DNA from: DASRFA01 sp035651755
GTDB taxonomy: Bacteria > Desulfobacterota > Binatia > UBA12015
Reading direction: 5' to 3'
DNA length: 64,000 nt
NCBI GenBank assembly: GCA_035651755.1
Contig: DASRFA010000014.1
Location: 1-64,000, forward strand
The translations under genes and the position numbers were made by a program. Shown one piece after another: positions 16,509-24,257 of this stretch. Position 1 is the first letter of the stretch, and each line of letters starts with the position of its first letter. The notes beneath the pieces were generated by a model that worked only from the letters and a program-made list of their open reading frames with translations, had not been told where the DNA came from and searched no databases.

Positions 16509-19500
16509 GTGTTGCGTAGTCTCCGCCCTCGTCTCAGTCGCCCTACCGTCGTGATCGTCGCCGTGGCCGCCTTCTCCATGCGCCTCGGCGCTCCGCCGGC
16601 CGCCCATGCGGCCGAGTTCAACGTGGACACGACGGCGGACGATGTCACCGCCAGCGCGTGCAACGACGCCGCGCTCGACGACTGCAGTCTGCGCGGGGCG
16701 ATCCTCGCGGCCAACGCGCTGACCGAGCCGAGCACGATCCACGTGCCGGCGGGCACGTACGTCCTGAGCCAGTCCAGCGGCTGCACGTTCACCCGTCCGC
16801 CCTCGACGTCTCCGATCACGTGGCCCACGTTCACCCTCTGCCTGACCCGCACGGTGACGCTCCAAGGGGCAGGCGCGGACGAGACCATCATCGACGGCGA
16901 CCGGCGTGGCCGCGTGCTGTTCGTCGCGCCGGGCGGGGTCGCGAACGTCCGGGGAGTGACGATCCGGAACGGCCTCTCGGATCGGAGCCTCGGGACCAAC
17001 CCGGAGGGCGGCGGCCTCCTCAACGAAGGAACGCTGGTCCTGACCGATAGCGTGGTGACCGGCAATGGTCTCGATCCCAACGCGACCGGGGCCACCGGCG
17101 CCGGGATCTACAACGCGTTCGGTGCCGCACTCACGCTGCTCAGGAGCACGGTGGCGGCCAACGTCGCGCCGTCCCACGCGGGAGGCGGGGGTATCAGCAC
17201 GTTCCTCCGGAGCATGCTGAACGTCCTCGACAGCGTCATCCGCGACAACACCATCGGCAGCAACGGAGGTGGCATCAACAACTACGGCGGCGTCGTGACG
17301 ATCGTGCGCAGCACGCTGAGCGGCAACGCGTCGGGCGGTCTCGGTGGCGCGATCGCCAACTTCGGAACGAACATCGACGGCACCGACTACATCGGCGCGC
17401 TGACGATCATCGACTCGACGCTGAGCGGGAACACGACCGGTAGCTCGGGTGGCGGCATCTTCAACTCCTTCCGGACCACCGTGGAGCTCAACAATGCCAC
17501 GATCACGAGCAACCGGGTGACGACCACCGCCGGCAGCGGTGGGGGCTTCGCCACGCGGGAAGGGACGGAGATCGCGGTAAGGAACACGATCATCGCGGGA
17601 AACACCGCGACTTCGGGCTCCGCGCCCGACTGCCTCGCGGAGAACTCGTTCCGCTCCGCGGGGCTGACGTCCCAGGGCTACAACCTCGTCCAGAACACGA
17701 ACAACTGCGTCCTCGTCGGCGACACCACGGGCAACATCATCGGTCAGGACCCGAAGCTGGGTCCGCTCGCCGACAACGGCGGTCCGGGGAAGACGCACGC
17801 GCTGGCCGCCGACAGCCCGGCCGTCGACGCCGGCAATCCTTCGCCGCCGGGAAGCGGCGGCCACGCCTGCACCGCGATCGACGAGCGCGGCATCAACCGC
17901 CTCCAGGACGGTGACGGCGACGGCACCGGTCGCTGCGACATCGGCGCATTCGAGTTGCCGCGTGGCGGCGGCGGATTCTCCATCACCGGCATCCGGCCGA
18001 GCGTCGCCGGCACCGCCGGGTCCGTGGTCGCGTTGATCTACGGCAGCGACTTCGCGGAGGGGGCGACGGTCAAGCTCGTGCGAGCCGGGCAAGCCGACAT
18101 CGCGGCGGACACGACGTCCCGCGGCGACGACGGCGCGGTTCTCGCGGCGAGCTTCGACCTCCGCGCCAAGCCACCGGGGGCTTGGGACGTCGTCGTGACC
18201 AATCCCGGCGGCGCCTCGGTCACGCTGACCGGCGCGTTCACCATCGAGTCCGGGGGCGCGCCGCAGCTCTGGGCCGACGTCGTCGGCCCGCGCGAGATCC
18301 GCGTCGGTCGTCCGGCGCGATTCACGGTGCTCTTCGGCAATCGCGGCAATGTCGACGCGGAGGCGCCGTCGCTCCTGATCTCGCTTCCGGCGAGCATCGC
18401 CATCGGCCTGCGCTTCCCCGTCGTACCACCGCCGCCGCATCCCCAGCAGGTCCCGAACGACTGGAGCGAGTCACCGGTCACGGTCGTCATCGACGACCAG
18501 GCCTACGTGCCTTTGATCGTTCCGGTGGTTCCGGCGGGCTTCACGATGGCGCTCGACGTCACGGTCACCGCGCCACCGGCCGCTCTCGACATGCCGTTCG
18601 AGATCCGAGCGGAGATCGGAGGAGCGCATCTCTCGCCCGAGCGCGTCGATCTGACGGTACAGGGAGCGCATTCCTATGCGCAGCGTGTCCTGGCGGTCGA
18701 CATCCCGACCAGCCTCGATCCGCAGCTCGCCGAGTACGCGATGACACAGGTCCAGAGCATGGTCGACGGCGGTCGCACGACGCTGATCACGAGTACGGGC
18801 GCGAGCACGGACCTCTACAGCAGCGCCCAGCTCGTCCAGGACGTCGCACGCTTCGGCGCCGCGTCGACCGCGCCGAGCGGCGCACGAGCCGACCCGCCGA
18901 CAGCGGCGATACGAGTCGTCTCGGCGTCCGGACCACCGTCGCCGGCGACGAATCTGGTCGACCGCATCGGTGACGTCGTCGAATCCTGCACGATGGGTCT
19001 GATCCGGGGCACGGGTCGCATCGTCGCGTTCGGCCTCGAGCCGAGCGTCGCGTTTGCTCAGCCGTCGCTGTCTTCGTGCGCGGAGCTGGGGGTGGGGTTC
19101 AACGCGCAGACGGGGAAGTGCAGGTGCGACACCGCGTCCGGCTTCTGTCCCGGCGGCAGCTCGCCGACGAACCCGCGGGCCAGTCGCGATCCCAACGACA
19201 AGGCGGGCGCGAGCGGAGCCGGGCCGGAGCGGTTCGTCGCCGAGGGAGAGCCGCTCCGCTACGCGATCTCGTTCGAGAACGTGGAGACCGCGAGTGCGGC
19301 CGCGCAGGAGGTCGTCATCACCGACCAGCTCGACGGCAGCAAGGTCGATCTCGACACTCTCAGCCTGGGCCCGATCTCCTTCGGCGACTTCACGGTGACG
19401 CCGCCGCCGGGGTTGAGCGACTACAGCACCACGGTGGATCTCCGTCCGGCACAGGACCTCGTCGTCGGCATCGACGCTCACCTCGACAAGGCCACCGGAC

Positions 19501-20564
19501 TCCTCGCCTGGCGCTTCACCTCGATCGATCCCATGACGGGACAGCTCACGGAAGACGCGGTCGCCGGATTCCTGCCGCCCGACGTGAACCCACCGGAAGG
19601 CGACGGCAGCGTCGTCTTCACGATCGAGCCGAAGGTGACCGGGACACCGATCTGCAACCGGGCCAGCATCGTGTTCGACGTCAACGAGCCGATCCTCACC
19701 CCTCAGTGGTGCAATACCATCGATGCCGTGCTGCCCACGAGCCAGGTCTCGGCTCTAGCGCCGACGCAGTCGTCGCCCGACTTCCAGATCCAGTGGTCCG
19801 GCTCGGACGCGGACTCCGGGATCGCGGGATACGCGATCTTCGTTTCGGAGAACGGAGGTCCCTTCTCGGTCTTCCTGGCCGACACGACCGAGACCTCGGC
19901 CACGTTCAGCGGGACGGTCGGCAAGACGTACGCGTTCTACAGCATCGCGCGCGACCAGGCGGGCAACGTCGAGCTTCCGGCGAGCAGTCCCGATACCGTG
20001 ACCACGGTGGGCGGTGCGGACGTCCATGATCTCGCCGTCACGGCGATCCACGCGCCGCGCGTCGTGAAGCTGACCGCCAAAGCGCCTTCGCGCACCGTAC
20101 CGATCACCGTTCAGGTGCAGAACCGGAGCCCGCACACCGAGACCGTTCCCGACCCCGCCGCATTGACGTCACTCGTGGCGATCGAGGTGACCCCACTGGG
20201 CGGTTGCGCGGCGCCGCCATCCGTCCTCTCGCCGCCCAGGCGCTTCCCGTTGGCAATGAAACCGAAGGGCAAGCTCAACGTGGAGCTCGACGTCACGTTC
20301 GACTGCGCCAACGACCCGGAGAAGAGCACGCGCAAGAGTCCGGGCCATGAGGACTACCGGCTCGCGGCTCGGGTGAACCATGCGGCACTGGACCGCAAGC
20401 CCGACAGCCACCCGGCGGATGACGTTTGTCCGCGGAGCGTGACGCCGCCCTTCGACATCGACCCCAATCCGGACGGAAAGATCAAGGACAAGGGGTGTGG
20501 AAACACGAAGCCGGACCGGACGCGTGGCGCTCCGGTGCTGGTGGATGTCGTCGTGAACCGCTGA
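16509..20564 (+). CDS. large secreted CSLREA / right-handed beta-helix protein with repeat adhesin-like domains
   Basis: 1,351 residues from a GTG at 16509. A signal peptide (hydrophobic core VVIVAVAAF, ending AAHAAEF ~35) precedes a CSLREA-type segment (CNDAALDDCSLRGAILAANA). A right-handed parallel beta-helix follows (repeated GGGISTF-, SGGGIFNSF- and STLSGN-type turns, ~130-420), then a choice-of-anchor Q-like end (AVDAGNPSPPGSGGHACTAI), an IPT/TIG-like domain (~495-585), DUF11/CARDB-like modules, a DPNDK-containing module (~897 on), and a fibronectin-like domain (~1,090-1,190). It is probably surface-exposed and involved in adhesion or glycan binding. No sorting motif or membrane anchor is obvious. 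Codon use is less extreme than in its neighbours. Confidence 0.83.
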   Translation: MLRSLRPRLSRPTVVIVAVAAFSMRLGAPPAAHAAEFNVDTTADDVTASACNDAALDDCSLRGAILAANALTEPSTIHVPAGTYVLSQSSGCTFTRPPSTSPITWPTFTLCLTRTVTLQGAGADETIIDGDRRGRVLFVAPGGVANVRGVTIRNGLSDRSLGTNPEGGGLLNEGTLVLTDSVVTGNGLDPNATGATGAGIYNAFGAALTLLRSTVAANVAPSHAGGGGISTFLRSMLNVLDSVIRDNTIGSNGGGINNYGGVVTIVRSTLSGNASGGLGGAIANFGTNIDGTDYIGALTIIDSTLSGNTTGSSGGGIFNSFRTTVELNNATITSNRVTTTAGSGGGFATREGTEIAVRNTIIAGNTATSGSAPDCLAENSFRSAGLTSQGYNLVQNTNNCVLVGDTTGNIIGQDPKLGPLADNGGPGKTHALAADSPAVDAGNPSPPGSGGHACTAIDERGINRLQDGDGDGTGRCDIGAFELPRGGGGFSITGIRPSVAGTAGSVVALIYGSDFAEGATVKLVRAGQADIAADTTSRGDDGAVLAASFDLRAKPPGAWDVVVTNPGGASVTLTGAFTIESGGAPQLWADVVGPREIRVGRPARFTVLFGNRGNVDAEAPSLLISLPASIAIGLRFPVVPPPPHPQQVPNDWSESPVTVVIDDQAYVPLIVPVVPAGFTMALDVTVTAPPAALDMPFEIRAEIGGAHLSPERVDLTVQGAHSYAQRVLAVDIPTSLDPQLAEYAMTQVQSMVDGGRTTLITSTGASTDLYSSAQLVQDVARFGAASTAPSGARADPPTAAIRVVSASGPPSPATNLVDRIGDVVESCTMGLIRGTGRIVAFGLEPSVAFAQPSLSSCAELGVGFNAQTGKCRCDTASGFCPGGSSPTNPRASRDPNDKAGASGAGPERFVAEGEPLRYAISFENVETASAAAQEVVITDQLDGSKVDLDTLSLGPISFGDFTVTPPPGLSDYSTTVDLRPAQDLVVGIDAHLDKATGLLAWRFTSIDPMTGQLTEDAVAGFLPPDVNPPEGDGSVVFTIEPKVTGTPICNRASIVFDVNEPILTPQWCNTIDAVLPTSQVSALAPTQSSPDFQIQWSGSDADSGIAGYAIFVSENGGPFSVFLADTTETSATFSGTVGKTYAFYSIARDQAGNVELPASSPDTVTTVGGADVHDLAVTAIHAPRVVKLTAKAPSRTVPITVQVQNRSPHTETVPDPAALTSLVAIEVTPLGGCAAPPSVLSPPRRFPLAMKPKGKLNVELDVTFDCANDPEKSTRKSPGHEDYRLAARVNHAALDRKPDSHPADDVCPRSVTPPFDIDPNPDGKIKDKGCGNTKPDRTRGAPVLVDVVVNR

Positions 20565-20688
20565 GCAGGACGCCGTGCGCGGTCTTGGGGCTAGCCGGGG
20601 CTAGCGGTCGGCAGCGCTTGGGCACACCGGACGGCAAAAGGCCCGGCGCAGCGGGTGCCGAGCCGGGCGAGGCATCGAGATCGCTGAG

Positions 20689-20762
<74 letters not shown>

Positions 20763-20929
20763 CTTGGCGAATGCGCTCGGGGTAGGTAGCCGTCGGGGTC
20801 CGCGGTGTCCAGTGACGCGCCGGCGCGATCGTGGAGGAGCCGCGTCCACGCGTCGGACGGCGCGGCGGCCGTGCCGCTTGCGGCACCGGCGTGCACGCAG
20901 TACGTGAAGCGCGTTCGATCGCGCGTCCT

Positions 20930-21018
20930 GGAGAGATGGCCGAGTGGTCGAAGGCGCACGCCTGCTAAGCGTGTATACGGGTAAAACCGTATCGAGGGTT
21001 CGAATCCCTCTCTCTCCG
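20930..21018 (+). tRNA. tRNA-Ser (anticodon GCT)
   Basis: An 89-nt class II tRNA: acceptor GGAGAGA pairs with TCTCTCC, anticodon stem CACGC/GCGTG with loop CTGCTAA (anticodon GCT), a long variable arm (TATACGGGTAAAACCGTA), and T-loop TTCGAAT. CCA is not encoded. A pyrimidine-rich stretch (TCTCCTTTTCTCC) follows and may help termination. Confidence 0.97.
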
Positions 21019-21326
21019 TCTCCTTTTCTCCTTTCCTGAGCGGCCCACTACGGCCGATCGGCCCTGCTCGCCGACTGCTGGCGAGCGCGCGGCCGTCCGC
21101 TCGCCCGCCAACGCAATCCGCAACCGGCCGTCGCACGTGTGCAAGTTCGGGCGACCGTACGGCATGTCGCGCGTTCCAGCGGCAGAAGCCGTGTCGAGTC
21201 GGGGGCGCTGCCGGAATCCGCGATTTCCCCTGCAAACGCGGGCTCGACGAACGACCGCGCGGGAACCTGCCATCCTGCCCTCCCTGCGCTCCGCGCGATC
21301 CGGGCGAGTCGTTGCGAACGTACCCG
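21019..21326. other. gene-free stretch between tRNA-Ser(GCT) and the 71-aa gene
   Basis: I find no protein-like frame, tRNA or clear repeat here. The only regulatory-looking sequence is the sigma54-like element immediately after it (21327-21343). Confidence 0.5.
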
Positions 21327-21343
21327 CTGGCACGCAGGTTGTT
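21327..21343 (+). promoter_or_regulatory. weak sigma54-like -24/-12 element
   Basis: CTGGCACGCAGGTTGTT matches the consensus YTGGCACGRNNNTTGCW at the -24 half, but has GT instead of GC at -12. The predicted start (~21354) is only 3 bases before the ATG of the 71-aa gene, so use of this promoter would imply leaderless translation. The match may be fortuitous. Confidence 0.3.
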
Positions 21344-21356
21344 TTACGCGGCCGGC

Positions 21357-21572
21357 ATGAACGAGAGCGTCCAAACCGACACCGACACCTTCCTCCTCAT
21401 CCTGAGCGACCTCGACATCATCCGGGTCGGTGCGCTTCTCGGGCTCCGCGCCCGGCCGGCGCATCGCCACGACGTGAAGCTCGTGGACTCCTTCATCGAG
21501 AGCGACGTCCCGTTCAACGACGGCCAGCAGTCGTGGTTGATCACGACCGTCCCGAACGTGCTCCCGCAGTAA
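21357..21572 (+). CDS. small hypothetical protein, 71 aa, directly before the hairpin array
   Basis: Starts MNESVQTDTDTFLLILSDLD and ends VPNVLPQ. Almost every third codon position is G or C, as in established genes here, and the residue mix is balanced (Asp, Leu, Ile, Val) instead of the Arg/Ala/Pro bias of shadow frames, so it looks translated. It has no signal peptide, cysteine cluster or recognisable domain. The first hairpin of the C-rich-loop array begins 13 bases after its TAA, so the array may be its 3' untranslated region, or the two may be functionally linked. No obvious ribosome-binding site precedes the ATG. Confidence 0.55.
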   Translation: MNESVQTDTDTFLLILSDLDIIRVGALLGLRARPAHRHDVKLVDSFIESDVPFNDGQQSWLITTVPNVLPQ

Positions 21573-21585
21573 TCCCTCGCCGCGG

Positions 21586-21775
21586 CTGGCACCCAACCCT
21601 CCCCCCAGGGCCGTCCAGTCGCGCTGCCGGACCCACCCTCCCCCTCGGGTGGCCGGTAACCCGGCGCCGCCTGTCCCCCCAGGCGGCGCACGCGGCGCCT
21701 CCCCCCTAAGAGCGCCGTGACGCGACAGCCGGTCCCGCCTTCCCCCGGGCGGGACCGGCCCCCCTCCCTTCTCCT
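21586..21775 (+). ncRNA. candidate structured RNA: five tandem hairpins with 8-nt C-rich loops
   Basis: Five consecutive hairpins: H1 21586-21618 (CCCT/AGGG inside a CTGG/CCAG clamp), H2 21627-21656 (CCACCC/GGGTGG with CCGG/CCGG), H3 21664-21689 (9 bp, GCGCCGCCT/AGGCGGCGC), H4 21693-21717 (CGGCGC/GCGCCG) and H5 21728-21759 (12 perfect base pairs, GCCGGTCCCGCC/GGCGGGACCGGC). Their loops are TCCCCCCA, TCCCCCTC, GTCCCCCC, CCCCCCTA and TTCCCCCG. The stems are unrelated while the loops are almost constant, which implies selection on the loops. A further unpaired C-run (CCCCCTCCCTTCTCC) follows. Read on the plus strand the loops resemble anti-Shine-Dalgarno C-rich regulatory motifs; on the minus strand they would be GGGGGA loops, as in CsrA-sequestering RNAs. 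Transcribed strand and termini are unknown. Confidence 0.6.
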
Positions 21776-21851
21776 CGGTCAGCGATGCAAATCGAGGAGC
21801 CGTCGAGCGGATGCAGCCACGCGCGCGAGGTCCGAGCGGGTCGACGCGCGC

Positions 21852-21879
21852 TTGCGCCGATCGGAAGCCGCCCTATACC
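21852..21879 (+). promoter_or_regulatory. sigma70-type promoter of tRNA-Ser(TGA)
   Basis: A -35 TTGCGC (21852-21857) and a -10 TATACC (21874-21879) are separated by 16 bases. The expected start near 21886 is about ten bases upstream of the tRNA 5' end. Confidence 0.55.
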
Positions 21880-21895
21880 CGTTCAGGGTACAACC

Positions 21896-21983
21896 GGAGG
21901 GGTGGCCGAGCGGTCGAAGGCACCGGTCTTGAAAACCGGCAGGCCCCAAAAGGGCCTCGTGGGTTCGAATCCCACCCCCTCCG
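21896..21983 (+). tRNA. tRNA-Ser (anticodon TGA)
   Basis: An 88-nt class II tRNA: acceptor GGAGGGG pairs with CCCCTCC, anticodon stem CCGGT/ACCGG with loop CTTGAAA (anticodon TGA), long variable arm GGCCCCAAAAGGGCC, T-stem GTGGG/CCCAC. CCA is not encoded. It converges with mgtE, which ends 13 bases away. Confidence 0.97.
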
Positions 21984-21995
21984 CCTTCGCTGGAC

Positions 21996-23330
21996 CTACA
22001 GAAGCGTCCCGCGGAAGACGATGCTCGCGATCGAGAAGTAGATCACGAGCCCGGTGACGTCGACGAGCGTCGCCACGAACGGCGCGCACGCGCTCGCGGG
22101 ATCGAAGCCGAGCCGCCGCAGGACGAAGGGCAGCAGCGAGCCGGCGAGCGTGCCGAACGTCACGACGCCGACGAGGCTCGCCGCGACGGTGGTCGCGACC
22201 AGGACGTAGTGCGGTCCGTACGAGCCGAACAGCCCGACCCACGCGAGGATTCGAACGAGGCCGATCGAGCCGAGGATCGAGCCGAGAACCAGACCTGCAG
22301 ACATCTCGCGCCGGATGACCCTCCACCAGTCGCGCAGCCGGACCTCGCCGAGCGCCATGGCGCGGATGACGAGCGTCGACGCCTGCGATCCGGAGTTGCC
22401 GCCGCTGCTGATGATGAGCGGCACGAAGAGGGCGAGAACCACGGCGCGCTCGATCTCCTTCTCGAAGTACCCCATCGCGGTCGCCGTGAGCATCTCGCCG
22501 ATGAAGAGCGCGGAGAGCCAGCCCGCGCGCTTTCGCACCATGGTCGGGAACGCGACCGCGAGGTACGGCGCGCCGAGCGCCTCCGATCCGCCGATCTTCT
22601 GGATCTCCTTCGTCGCCTGCTCGGCGACGACGTGCACGACGTCGTCCGCGGTGATGATGCCGCGCATGCGGCCGTCCCGGTCCACCACCGGTAGCGCGAG
22701 GAGCCCGGAGCGCTGGAAGAGCAGGCTCACCTCGAGCTCCGGCATGCTCTCGGTGACCGCGACGAAGCTCGTACGCATGATGTCCCGGACGCGCGTCCCG
22801 GGAGCGGCGTCGAAGAGCTCGCGGAACGAGACGACCCCGACGAGCTTCTGGTCGGGCGTGAGCGCGTAGCAGTAGTAGATCGTCTCGGCCTGCTGGCGGC
22901 CCTGCTTGCGCAGGTACGCCATCGCCTCGTCGACCGTCATCTCCGGTCGCAGGCGCGCGAAGCGCGTGTTCATGAGGCCGCCCGCCTGGTCCTCCGCGTA
23001 CGCGAGGAGGCCCTGCACCTCCTGACGCGTCGGCTCGTCCAGGAGAGCGAGCAGCGTCTCGCGCTCGGCCGGCGGAGCGGCCTGCACCATGTCGGCGGCG
23101 TCGTCGGGCGGCAGCAGCCGGACCCACGATCGGCGCTCGCCCTCCGGCAGCGCCACCACGAGGCGCGCCTGGTCCGCGGCGGCCAGCTCGAAGAAGAACT
23201 CCTCGGCTTCCGGCCGGGGAAGCGTCTGGAAGCCATCGACGCGTTCGCGCGCGGCGAGGAAAGGCCATGCCTCCCGCAAGTCTTCGGCCGAGCAACGATC
23301 GTCGGGAGAGCGCATCTGGGCTGGTCGCAT
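21996..23330 (-). CDS. mgtE: magnesium transporter MgtE
   Basis: 444 residues, the normal length. It has a cytosolic N-terminal domain (~30-125, LLPPDDAADMVQ), tandem CBS domains (~130-255; AYLRKQGRQQAETIYYCYAL and LPVVDRDGRMRGIITADDVV), and five C-terminal membrane segments (~280-444) with the pore signature PLIISSGGNSGSQASTLVIR. It is a Mg2+-gated inner-membrane channel whose CBS/N domains sense intracellular Mg2+. The ATG at 23330 is chosen over the adjacent GTG at 23333 because CAGGAG sits six bases upstream of it. Confidence 0.95.
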   Translation of the reverse strand: MRPAQMRSPDDRCSAEDLREAWPFLAARERVDGFQTLPRPEAEEFFFELAAADQARLVVALPEGERRSWVRLLPPDDAADMVQAAPPAERETLLALLDEPTRQEVQGLLAYAEDQAGGLMNTRFARLRPEMTVDEAMAYLRKQGRQQAETIYYCYALTPDQKLVGVVSFRELFDAAPGTRVRDIMRTSFVAVTESMPELEVSLLFQRSGLLALPVVDRDGRMRGIITADDVVHVVAEQATKEIQKIGGSEALGAPYLAVAFPTMVRKRAGWLSALFIGEMLTATAMGYFEKEIERAVVLALFVPLIISSGGNSGSQASTLVIRAMALGEVRLRDWWRVIRREMSAGLVLGSILGSIGLVRILAWVGLFGSYGPHYVLVATTVAASLVGVVTFGTLAGSLLPFVLRRLGFDPASACAPFVATLVDVTGLVIYFSIASIVFRGTLL

Positions 23331-23382
23331 CACCGGCTCCTGGTCGGCGGCGTTCCCTTCGCCGGCTCCATCCCGGGCGCTG

Positions 23383-24240
23383 TCACGCGGGATTCTCCAG
23401 GCTCAGCCTCTCGAGCCGCTCGTCGTACGCGAGGATCTCGCCGTAGCGCCCCCACCCGATCAACGCGCGCAGCGTCTGGTCCGCCTGCTCTTTCCGCCAT
23501 CGTATCCTCCAGCTCGGCCAGGAACCGAACGTACGGCGCGGTGTGCGACTCGCGCTCTTGGAGCACGCGCAGGATGTGAGCCGCCAGAGGAACGTGCGCG
23601 ACGAGGTGACGTCCGAAGAGGTGCTTCCGGCCGTCGACCGTCTCGACGACGAACTGCCGCCCCGGTTCGGTGAGCCGAATGGCGCCCGATCGAGCTCCGC
23701 AAAGCGCAGAAGCTGGAGCGTCTCGGCCACGGGTGGAAGGTCGTCGATCTCCAGAAGGGGGCGTGCCAGCGAGCTTTCGCAGATCGGCGACGCCGTGGTA
23801 GGGATCGTCGGCCGCCGCTTCCAGCAAGCCCGTGAGCTCGCCGATCGACACCATCGGCAGCACCATCGCCGTTCCCGTGCCGACGAATCCCTCGCGCGCT
23901 TGCGGCGTCGATCCGCCGCCACGTCCGGTCATTCGCGCGTAGATCTCTTCGACATAGCCGTGGAAGCCGGGGGCGGTGCGCTTGCGCGGCGGAAGCAGGT
24001 CGATGCGCATCTCTTCCTGGACACGGCCCGGACTGGCGGAGAAGAGCAGGACCCGGTCGCACATCATCGCCGCCTCCTCGATGTTGTGGGTCACGAGGAG
24101 CACTCCCTTGATCCCGAGCCGGCCTTCGCACCAGACATCGAGGAGCTCGCTGCGAAGCGACTCCGCCGTGAGGACGTCCAGCGCCGAGAACGGCTCGTCC
24201 ATGAGCAGGACACTCGGCCGGAGTGGGCAGCATGCCGACC
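23383..24240 (-). pseudogene. NitT/TauT-type ABC transporter ATPase with AAA-associated domain, truncated and frameshifted
   Basis: The remaining ATPase part begins around SVLLMDEPFSALD (Walker B) and continues through the H-loop LLVTHNIEEAAMM, so Walker A and the signature half (~150 residues) are missing. The AAA-associated C-terminal domain can be followed only by switching frames: GELTGLLEAAADDPYHGVAD in one, LLEIDDLPPVAETLQLLRFA in another, RQFVVETVDGRKHLFGRHLV back in the first, and QTLRALIGWGRYGEILAYDE in the second. At least three frameshifts plus the 5' deletion mean it cannot make a functional protein. The broken end at ~24220-24240 abuts the start of the porin gene, marking a rearrangement boundary. 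No partner permease is nearby. Confidence 0.85.
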
Positions 24241-24257
24241 ACGATCCACCCGCAACG

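Noticed and set aside
20638..20668. GC hairpin as an intrinsic terminator after the giant secreted-protein gene
   Set aside because: GCCCGGC/GCCGGGC arms pair but no T run follows, and the loop is large; evidence is too weak.
21586..21759. CRISPR array or tandem repeat
   Set aside because: The units share only loops, not repeat sequences, and the spacings vary; there are no identical repeats or cas genes.
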